NCBI GenBank assembly: GCA_964520055.1
Contig: CAZFME010000060.1
Coordinates: 1-13,337 of the forward strand
Source of the DNA: DUNY01 sp964520055
GTDB lineage: Bacteria; Bacillota; Thermosediminibacteria; Thermosediminibacterales; Tepidanaerobacteraceae
DNA: 13,337 bases
Reading direction: 5' to 3'
In this document: in pieces, positions 7,977 through 12,660 of the stretch
How positions within the stretch are numbered: position 1 is the first letter of the stretch
How the letters are laid out: each line of letters begins with the position of its first letter
Made by a program: the position numbers and the translations under genes
The notes under the pieces: generated by a model
Database searches by the model: none
What the model saw: only the letters and a program-made list of their open reading frames with translations
Told to the model about the DNA's origin: nothing

Positions 7977-8013
7977 ACATAAAAACCCCCTCCAACGAGG
8001 GGGGTTTTTATGT
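7977..8013 (-). terminator. strong terminator or attenuator hairpin directly before uppS
   Basis: The arms ACATAAAAACCCCC (7977-7990) and GGGGGTTTTTATGT (8000-8013) are perfectly complementary over 14 bp with a 9-nt loop. An alternative register pairs CCTC/GAGG inside the loop with one bulge. On the minus strand the G-rich arm is followed by a T run, as in a Rho-independent terminator; because the arms also carry A and T runs, it is bidirectional in principle. It ends 16 nt before the uppS ATG, too close for a promoter in between. Confidence 0.85.
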
Positions 8014-8034
8014 CAACAGCCCAACAGCCCCAAC
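8014..8034. repeat. short tandem repeat of an 8-bp unit beside the terminator
   Basis: The plus strand reads two consecutive CAACAGCC units (8014-8021 and 8022-8029) and then a partial third (CCAAC). On the transcribed strand this gives runs of G (GTTGGGG, GTTGGG) just upstream of the C-rich arm of the uppS hairpin, so short alternative pairing with that arm is possible. It is short enough to be chance. Confidence 0.4.
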
Positions 8035-8049
8035 TGGATAGCCTTTAGG

Positions 8050-8259
8050 TTAACATTCCTTTTCAGGAAAAAATGCAACTACTAGTGTAACACAGTTTTT
8101 TTCAGTTGAATAGTATTGCACAATTCTGGCTGTATTATAATTATCCGTAGTTTTAGCAGGTTTGGTATATCTTACCTTAGTAGAAATTCCCATTTCCGAA
8201 AGTATTCCAACAGCTCTATCCAAAGGAAACCCGATCAGTTCAAGTTTATTACCGACTAT
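8050..8259 (-). CDS. small PASTA-like protein with ATA in the start position
   Basis: A 69-codon frame fills most of the 300-bp space between frr and uppS. It begins 2 nt after the frr stop and ends at TAA (8052-8050). The text VGNKLELIGFPLDRAVGILS, a following ..GISTKVRYTKPAK, and the end CVTLVVAFFP have the layout of a PASTA domain: G-x-P-L-x-x-A-x-x-x-L helix, then alternating hydrophobic strands. I recall similar short unnamed proteins in Clostridia but cannot name a family. A good Shine-Dalgarno, GGAGGT, lies inside the last codons of frr, and 6 nt later, where ATG is expected, stands ATA (8259-8257), then GTC. The first standard start in frame is TTG at 8223, which would cut off the conserved beginning. 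So it either starts at AUA, is translationally coupled to frr, or has lost its start and is decaying. Function unknown. Confidence 0.55.
   Translation of the reverse strand: MVGNKLELIGFPLDRAVGILSEMGISTKVRYTKPAKTTDNYNTARIVQYYSTEKNCVTLVVAFFPEKEC
8077..8112 (-). promoter_or_regulatory. weak candidate promoter upstream of the uppS attenuator
   Basis: An extended -10 TGTTACACT (8092-8084, minus strand) has a poor -35, TATTCA (8112-8107), at 17-nt spacing. Transcripts would start near 8077, inside the end of the small frame, and would still pass through the hairpin before uppS. It is low confidence, but a promoter above the hairpin would fit an attenuation scheme. Confidence 0.22.
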
Positions 8260-8261
8260 AT

Positions 8262-8819
8262 CTATACCTCCATTATATCTTTTTCTTTATTAGCCAGTAT
8301 TTTATCCGATTCAGCTGTATATTTATCGGTTATCTTTTGAATTTCTTCCTGTGAACGTTTTGAATCATCCTCGGAAATTTCCCGGTTTTTTTCCATCTTC
8401 TTTAATGTGTCGTTGTATTCTCTTCGAATATTTCTAATTGATATTTTAGCCTCTTCAGTTTTTTTCTTAGCTAGTTTCACCAGTTCCTGCCGTCTTTCGG
8501 CCGTTAGTTCAGGTAGTATTAATCGAATAACCTTGCCATCGTTGTTTGGCGTGAGATGAAGATCTGACTTTAAAATAGTTTTTTCTATTGCTCCCAGCAT
8601 TTTTAAGTCCCATGGCTGTATAAGAATCATTCTAGGTTCGGGAACACTGACTGAAGCAACTTGATTTATCGGAGTAGGCGAACCATAGTAATCCACATAT
8701 ACTTTATCAAGAAGTGCTGTCGAAGCTCTTCCCGCTCTTATAGTGGCAAACTCCGACTTCAGATTTGCCAAAACATTATTCATTCGATCTTCGATCTCAT
8801 TAAAAATCTTCTTACTCAA
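8262..8819 (-). CDS. frr: ribosome recycling factor
   Basis: Splits post-termination ribosomes together with EF-G. It has 185 residues, the standard length, with no gaps. The long three-helix bundle halves are visible at 1-30 and 105-185, with the small beta domain between. Characteristic blocks are FATIRAGRASTALLDKVYVDYYG (starting at 24), QPWD (about 88-91), the NNDGKVIRL segment (about 111-119) and ELTAERRQELVKLAKK (from about 123). The start is TTG at 8819, with AAGGGGGAG about 10 nt upstream overlapping the end of pyrH; no other in-frame start is better. It begins 6 nt after the pyrH stop, so the two are co-transcribed and probably coupled. Confidence 0.96.
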   Translation of the reverse strand: MSKKIFNEIEDRMNNVLANLKSEFATIRAGRASTALLDKVYVDYYGSPTPINQVASVSVPEPRMILIQPWDLKMLGAIEKTILKSDLHLTPNNDGKVIRLILPELTAERRQELVKLAKKKTEEAKISIRNIRREYNDTLKKMEKNREISEDDSKRSQEEIQKITDKYTAESDKILANKEKDIMEV

Positions 8820-8825
8820 ATCTCA

Positions 8826-9539
8826 TCAACTCCCCCTTACTAAGGTGCCTATATTTTCACCTAATACTACTCTTTTTATATTACCGGGTGTAGTAATACC
8901 AAAAACGACAATTGGAATATTATTGTCCATACACAAAGATGTTGCCGTAGAGTCCATCACCCCCAAGCCCCTATTTAACACATCAATATAATCGAGAAAA
9001 TCATATTTTTGAGCCTCCGTATTGACTTCAGGGTCAGAGTCATAAACCCCATCTACTTTTTTTGCTAATAATATTACTTCTGCTTCTATCTCAGCTGCCC
9101 TTAAAGCAGCAGTGGTGTCCGTAGAAAAGAATGGATTCCCGGTACCGGCGGCAAAAATAACAGCTCTCCCTTTTTCAAGATGTCTTATAGCCTTTCTTCG
9201 AATATACGGTTCTGCTACTTCTCTCATCTCTATAGCAGTCTGAACCCGGGTCTGGACCCCTCTGTTTTCCAAAACATCTTGCAGGGCAAGTGCATTAATT
9301 ACAGTGGCCAACATACCCATGTAATCGGCAGTTGCTCTATCCATTTGTTTTGAATTTCTGCCTCTCCATATATTCCCACCACCTACGACAATAGCTACTT
9401 CGATACCAAGATTATGGATTTCTTTAATCTGATCAGCTATGGAATTTAAAATATCTTGTTCAATACCAAAACCTCTATCTCCGGCCAATGCTTCGCCACT
9501 GATTTTTAAAACTACTCGTTTATAAGCTGGTTTTTGCAT
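8826..9539 (-). CDS. pyrH: UMP kinase
   Basis: Phosphorylates UMP to UDP; the bacterial enzyme is a hexamer of the amino-acid-kinase fold, usually regulated by GTP and UTP. It has 237 residues from the chosen start. Visible motifs are KISGEAL (12-18), the glycine loop VVGGGNIWRG (51-60), DRATADYMGMLATVINALAL (from 67), GTGNPFFSTDTTAALRA (nucleotide binding), KKVDGVYDSDP, and the C-terminal MDSTATSLCMDN block. I start at ATG 9539 because AGAGAGGG lies 7 nt before it. The in-frame TTG at 9545 is too close to that site. It follows tsf after a terminator hairpin and is coupled to frr downstream. Confidence 0.96.
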   Translation of the reverse strand: MQKPAYKRVVLKISGEALAGDRGFGIEQDILNSIADQIKEIHNLGIEVAIVVGGGNIWRGRNSKQMDRATADYMGMLATVINALALQDVLENRGVQTRVQTAIEMREVAEPYIRRKAIRHLEKGRAVIFAAGTGNPFFSTDTTAALRAAEIEAEVILLAKKVDGVYDSDPEVNTEAQKYDFLDYIDVLNRGLGVMDSTATSLCMDNNIPIVVFGITTPGNIKRVVLGENIGTLVRGS

Positions 9540-9572
9540 CCACAAACCCTCTCTTTGCTAAAGGAATTCGAT

Positions 9573-9587
9573 ATTTTGTCACAAAAT
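9573..9587. promoter_or_regulatory. perfect 15-bp odd palindrome upstream of pyrH (possible operator)
   Basis: ATTTTGTcACAAAAT reads the same on both strands around a central base. It sits between the tsf terminator and the pyrH ribosome site, 33 nt ahead of the ATG. It could be a repressor site or a small hairpin. I recognise no specific regulator, and AT-rich intergenic DNA produces such palindromes by chance. Confidence 0.3.
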
Positions 9588-9599
9588 CCTCTTTTTTTA

Positions 9600-9629
9600 A
9601 AAAGAGACACTAAATGTGGTGCCTCTTTT
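9600..9629 (-). terminator. intrinsic terminator between tsf and pyrH
   Basis: The arms AAAAGAGACAC (9600-9610) and GTGCCTCTTTT (9619-9629) form an 11-bp stem with one G-U pair and an 8-nt loop. On the minus strand the stem is followed by a run of T. It lies 7 nt after the tsf stop. As there is no obvious strong promoter between it and pyrH, partial read-through is likely. Confidence 0.75.
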
Positions 9630-9636
9630 ATACTGG

Positions 9637-10254
9637 TTAACCCTGAGGGTTATTGTCCTCCATAACCTCTCCCCGTTCAAATCTTGCAAAGCGACTGACA
9701 GTGATGTTTTCACCGATGATGGCTATTTTCTCCATTATAAGTTGTGAAACATTCTTGTCTGTATCTTTAATAAAAGGCTGTTCCAGAAGACAATTTTCTT
9801 TATAATATTTTTCAATTCGGCCGTCTACAATCTTCTCAACTATTTTTTCGGGTTTGCCTTCATTCAAAGCTTGTGCTTTGAGAATTTCTCTTTCTTTTTC
9901 TATAACTTCTAAAGGAACGTCATCACGTGATAAATATTTGGGACTTGATGCAGCAACTTGCATGGCGATGTCTTTTGCAAAGCTTCTAAATTCTTCATTG
10001 CGAGCCACAAAATCCGTTTCACAATTAACTTCTACCAATACACCGATCCTACCATTGCCATGTATGTAAGATTCTATTATCCCTTCAGATGCCGAGCGAC
10101 CTTGTTTCTTTGCCGCTTTGGCCAATCCTTTTTCCCGTAGTACGGTTATGGCTTTTTCCATGTCTCCGTCCGTTTCAACCAAGGCTTTCTTGCAATCCAT
10201 TATACCTGAACCGGTTCGTCCTCTGAGTTCTTTAACCTGCTCCGGAGTAATCAT
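9637..10254 (-). CDS. tsf: elongation factor Ts, short form
   Basis: Nucleotide exchange factor for EF-Tu. The N-terminal UBA-like domain is clear (VKELRGRTGSGIMDCKKAL, 8-26), and the TDFV motif that contacts EF-Tu is at 80-83 (NCETDFVARNEEF). The protein ends at 205 residues, compared with about 280 in E. coli; this single-subdomain form is known from Thermus and several Firmicutes, so it is not a truncation. The terminal block VSRFARFERGE is present. The ATG at 10254 is preceded by GGGAGG. It sits 66 nt after rpsB, separated by a terminator-like hairpin, in the universal rpsB-tsf order. Confidence 0.96.
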   Translation of the reverse strand: MITPEQVKELRGRTGSGIMDCKKALVETDGDMEKAITVLREKGLAKAAKKQGRSASEGIIESYIHGNGRIGVLVEVNCETDFVARNEEFRSFAKDIAMQVAASSPKYLSRDDVPLEVIEKEREILKAQALNEGKPEKIVEKIVDGRIEKYYKENCLLEQPFIKDTDKNVSQLIMEKIAIIGENITVSRFARFERGEVMEDNNPQG

Positions 10255-10283
10255 TACTAAAACCTCCCTGTTTTTGAAATAAA

Positions 10284-10311
10284 AGGTAAGGGTAGTATAG
10301 CCCCCTTACCT
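10284..10311 (-). terminator. terminator or attenuator between rpsB and tsf
   Basis: Perfect 9-bp arms AGGTAAGGG (10284-10292) and CCCTTACCT (10303-10311) with a 10-nt loop, followed on the minus strand by TTTTATTT. It lies 9 nt after the rpsB stop. It probably terminates part of the transcripts so that S2 is made in excess of downstream products; a comparable rpsB-tsf intergenic hairpin exists in other bacteria. Confidence 0.75.
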
Positions 10312-10320
10312 CAAATTATA

Positions 10321-11022
10321 CTATTCAGCTTCCATTTGTTCGCCTTGTCTACCCTCAATTACAGCATCTGCCATTTTCTCTGTTAATAATTTGACTGCTC
10401 TGATGGCATCATCATTTCCGGGTATGATATAATCTACTTCATCAGGATCACAATTTGTATCGACGATTGCTATTATTGGAATTTGTAATTTCCTAGCTTC
10501 TTGGATGGCTATTCTTTCTTTCCTTGGATCCACAATAAATATAGCCTGTGGCAACTCCGTCATATCTTTTATACCACCCAGGTTTTTTTCCAAGCGCTCT
10601 TTCTCATGCCGTAAATTCAGCACTTCTTTTTTGGGTAAAACCTCAAAAATACCTTCTTCTTCCATTTTTTCTAGTTCATGCAGTCTGTCTATCCTTTTTC
10701 GAATGGTTTTGAAGTTAGTAAGCATACCACCAAGCCAGCGCTGATTGACATAATACATGCTACATCTTTGAGCTTCATCTTGAATGGATTCCTGGGCTTG
10801 CTTTTTTGTCCCAACAAAAAGGATATAACCACCTTCTGCTGAGAGGTTTTTTACAAACTCATAAGCTTCTTCAATTTTTTTGACGGTTTTTTGAAGGTCG
10901 ATGATGTAAATCCCATTTCGTTCAGTAAATATATATTCTTTCATCTTAGGATTCCATCTTCTTGTCTGGTGGCCGAAATGTACACCGGCTTCCAGTAGTT
11001 GTTTCATTGAAACGATTGACAT
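10321..11022 (-). CDS. rpsB: 30S ribosomal protein S2
   Basis: Small-subunit protein that joins the head late in assembly. It has 233 residues and is full length. The N-terminal signature GVHFGHQTRRWNPKM (13-27) and TERNGIYIIDLQKT (33-46), the RWLGGMLTNFKTI block (near 95-107), and the DPRKERIAIQEARKL and NCDPDEVDYIIPGNDDA segments are all standard. The ATG at 11022 follows an excellent AGGAGGTG. It is the first gene after a good promoter with a roughly 100-nt leader, so it heads the rpsB-tsf-pyrH-frr unit. The leader can fold, which suggests autogenous control by S2. Confidence 0.97.
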   Translation of the reverse strand: MSIVSMKQLLEAGVHFGHQTRRWNPKMKEYIFTERNGIYIIDLQKTVKKIEEAYEFVKNLSAEGGYILFVGTKKQAQESIQDEAQRCSMYYVNQRWLGGMLTNFKTIRKRIDRLHELEKMEEEGIFEVLPKKEVLNLRHEKERLEKNLGGIKDMTELPQAIFIVDPRKERIAIQEARKLQIPIIAIVDTNCDPDEVDYIIPGNDDAIRAVKLLTEKMADAVIEGRQGEQMEAE

Positions 11023-11035
11023 TTTTTCACCTCCT

Positions 11036-11108
11036 GGTTTTTATAACCTCCGCCGATTTCATTTATCAAAGAAACCATAAAGGCACCATCTTTAAAAATC
11101 CATCAGCG
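11036..11108 (-). promoter_or_regulatory. foldable 5' leader of rpsB (candidate S2 autoregulatory RNA)
   Basis: In the transcript, CGCTGAT (11108-11102) can pair with ATCGGCG (11057-11051) over 7 bp with one G-U, closing a domain of about 58 nt. Inside it a weak GGTTTC/GAAATC stem is possible. Between the domain and the Shine-Dalgarno, GGTT/AACC (11048-11045 with 11039-11036) forms a short hairpin. Ribosomal protein S2 is known to repress its own mRNA in other bacteria. I cannot assign this to a named leader family by eye. Confidence 0.4.
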
Positions 11109-11121
11109 TGTGTATTTTACC

Positions 11122-11157
11122 GTTTGTTAGTATACCATAAAAACCACGTCGGTGCAA
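11122..11157 (-). promoter_or_regulatory. extended -10 promoter of rpsB
   Basis: -10 TATACT (11134-11129) with the extended TGG just before it, a 17-nt spacer, and a weak -35 TTGCAC (11157-11152). The predicted start near 11122 gives a leader of about 100 nt before the rpsB ATG. This is the clearest promoter in the window. Confidence 0.65.
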
Positions 11158-11319
11158 GAACTTCCAACAATTTTTCTGCTCAATGTAGATTGCAAGTTTA
11201 AATGCCATGGGAATATACTGAATTGTTCTATAAACTAAAATTTTTTTCTGCTTGAATGCCCTGAATTAACTTCTGCTATCAAGAATTTCCCCAAATTATA
11301 TTTTTCCTTATAACAAGTT
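11158..11319. other. non-coding stretch between the permease gene and the rpsB promoter
   Basis: This is the upstream part of the 297-bp gap 11023-11319. No frame in it looks like a gene and no convincing terminator follows the permease stop; only small stems such as AATTT-GGGG-AAATT are seen. Two similar segments on the minus strand, CAAGCAGAAAAAAATT (near 11250) and TGAGCAGAAAAATT (near 11180), form an imperfect direct repeat of unknown meaning upstream of the promoter. Confidence 0.45.
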
Positions 11320-12309
11320 TTACTTTTTTTTATTTTGTAATGTAAGTTTTATTAAAGCTGCTACAGGAACTGCCAAGATAAGACCGGATAATCCAAAAAA
11401 TGTTCCGCCTATCAAAAGAGATAAAATTACTGTCACAGGATGAATACCTACATGTTCTCCGACAATGTGGGGCGATATTATCCCACTTTCCAATTGATGA
11501 ATTGTTAACATCAAAACAATTATCCAAGGTACTTTGCGAGGATATCGAAGTATAGCTATGGTTATAGCAGGCATTGCTCCGATAAAAGGGCCAAAATAAG
11601 GTATTATATTGGTTATACCGACCAAAGCTCCAATGAGAAACGCAAAATCAACACCTAGGATTATCATTGAAAGAGTCGTCAAAAAACCGATAGTTAAGCT
11701 AACAATCAATTGGCTTCTAATATATCGGCCTAAGGTCTTGCCGAATTTTTCACACCAATGTAATACTATAATTCTATACGACATAGGTATGTAGAGAATC
11801 ATGTTTTCTTTTATCTTGTCAAAATCTTTTAAAAAGTAAAATCCTAAAATAGGCCCTAAGATTATACTGAAAATACTAGAAAATATATGTATTATCGCAT
11901 CAGCAATTTTTTGCAGAGAATCTAATAATAGCTCTTCAATTCTATTAATATTTCTATCAACTATTTCTTGAAGACTAGGTGGTAATGATGCCAAATATTT
12001 TATTTTTATTTCCGCAATGATTTTTTGTGTTTTACCTGTATAAAAAGGTATTGCATCTATTAGGTTGTTCAATTCCAAAATGAAAACCGGAATTATGTAT
12101 ACAAGGGCAATAATGATTGAACCTATCAATACAAAATATATTATAGCTATAGCAGCTGTTCTGTTGATTTTTTTTTCGGTTAATAATTTAACCACAGGAT
12201 TTAAAATATACGTGATAAAGATTGCAAGCACAAAAGGCAAGATAACCGCTGTTATCTTTTCTTTATTATAAAAAATAAAAATAACAACCAATAAAACACA
12301 AACAAACAA
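11320..12309 (-). CDS. AI-2E family permease, YrrI-like
   Basis: A polytopic membrane protein of the AI-2E superfamily (PF01594), 329 residues from the TTG at 12309. It shows the N-terminal hydrophobic pair, LPFVLAIFITYILNPVV (about 25-41), a long soluble middle, and the family text LVGITNIIPYFGPFIGAMPA (around 237-256) and GIISPHIVGEHVGIHPVTVILSLLIGG (around 280-305). In Bacillus and many Clostridia such a protein (YrrI in B. subtilis) lies near mnmA, just before alaS. Substrate unknown. The start is doubtful: TTG 12309 has no ribosome site. The frame is open upstream to 12357, and GAGGTG (12364-12359) is followed 7 nt later by ATT (12351). Starting there would add 14 residues (MKIFTNRILLYRLF) that suit the family's N terminus. 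Confidence 0.88.
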   Translation of the reverse strand: MFVCVLLVVIFIFYNKEKITAVILPFVLAIFITYILNPVVKLLTEKKINRTAAIAIIYFVLIGSIIIALVYIIPVFILELNNLIDAIPFYTGKTQKIIAEIKIKYLASLPPSLQEIVDRNINRIEELLLDSLQKIADAIIHIFSSIFSIILGPILGFYFLKDFDKIKENMILYIPMSYRIIVLHWCEKFGKTLGRYIRSQLIVSLTIGFLTTLSMIILGVDFAFLIGALVGITNIIPYFGPFIGAMPAITIAILRYPRKVPWIIVLMLTIHQLESGIISPHIVGEHVGIHPVTVILSLLIGGTFFGLSGLILAVPVAALIKLTLQNKKK

Positions 12310-12348
12310 AAAAAGCCGGTATAATAAAATCCGGTTTGTAAATATTTT

Positions 12349-12364
12349 AATGATTTTTCACCTC
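12349..12364 (-). promoter_or_regulatory. ribosome site pointing to an ATT start for the YrrI-like permease
   Basis: GAGGTG (12364-12359) begins just after the zinc-ribbon gene's TAA and is followed at 7 nt by ATT (12351-12349) and at 4 nt by ATC, both in the permease frame. No ATG, GTG or TTG lies at a suitable distance in this frame. Confidence 0.45.
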
Positions 12365-12366
12365 TT

Positions 12367-12552
12367 TTAACCACCCATAGTCAGCTGATTGTTATCCTCA
12401 CCATAAGGTAGCAGAGTGCCATCATCACAAACTTCATATATCACGATTTTATCTTTCTGTATCAAAAACTCTACAAAACATTCCCAACAATAATACTGGC
12501 TGCTTCCCACCTTACCTACTGTACTTTTTTGACACAATGGACATACTACCAA
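12367..12552 (-). CDS. small double-CxxC zinc-ribbon protein
   Basis: A 61-residue protein with CPLC (4-7) and CWEC (22-25), which would bind one zinc in a ribbon, then a strand-rich tail (KIVIYEVCDDGTLLPYGEDN). I do not recognise the family; Clostridia often have an unnamed protein of this kind between mnmA and the AI-2E permease gene. I start at TTG 12552, which has GAGGTG (12564-12559) 6 nt upstream. The in-frame ATGs at 12591 and 12573 lack a ribosome site, and the former would lie within or before the likely -10 box. Its stop is 2-3 nt from the next ribosome site, so it is co-transcribed with the permease. A role in RNA or nucleic-acid binding is only a guess. Confidence 0.7.
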   Translation of the reverse strand: MVVCPLCQKSTVGKVGSSQYYCWECFVEFLIQKDKIVIYEVCDDGTLLPYGEDNNQLTMGG

Positions 12553-12584
12553 TGTCTTCACCTCTGACCTCATCGCTGTATCAC

Positions 12585-12597
12585 AAAACACAGTATA
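12585..12597 (-). promoter_or_regulatory. possible promoter for the zinc-ribbon and permease genes (-10 only)
   Basis: TATACT at 12597-12592 on the minus strand lies just after the mnmA terminator; transcription would start near 12585, about 33 nt before the TTG start. I find no good -35 at 16-18 nt, so this rests on the -10 match and on the need for a promoter after the terminator. Confidence 0.3.
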
Positions 12598-12639
12598 ATA
12601 TTATTGTTCTCTTTATGATTTTTCCCAAAAAACATAAAA

Positions 12640-12660
12640 AAATACGCATAAAGCGTATTT
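12640..12660 (-). terminator. mnmA terminator overlapping its stop codon
   Basis: AAATACGC and GCGTATTT (12640-12647 and 12653-12660) form a perfect 8-bp stem with a 5-nt loop, followed on the minus strand by a run of T. The first arm includes two bases of the mnmA TAA. Confidence 0.8.

Noticed and set aside
9637..10254. tsf as a truncated gene because it has only 205 codons
   Set aside because: Short EF-Ts forms are well known, and the terminal motif and stop are in place.
11161..11280. CodY-like or other operator in the AGCAGAAAAA direct repeat
   Set aside because: The match to known boxes is poor and the DNA is AT-rich; kept only as an unexplained imperfect repeat.
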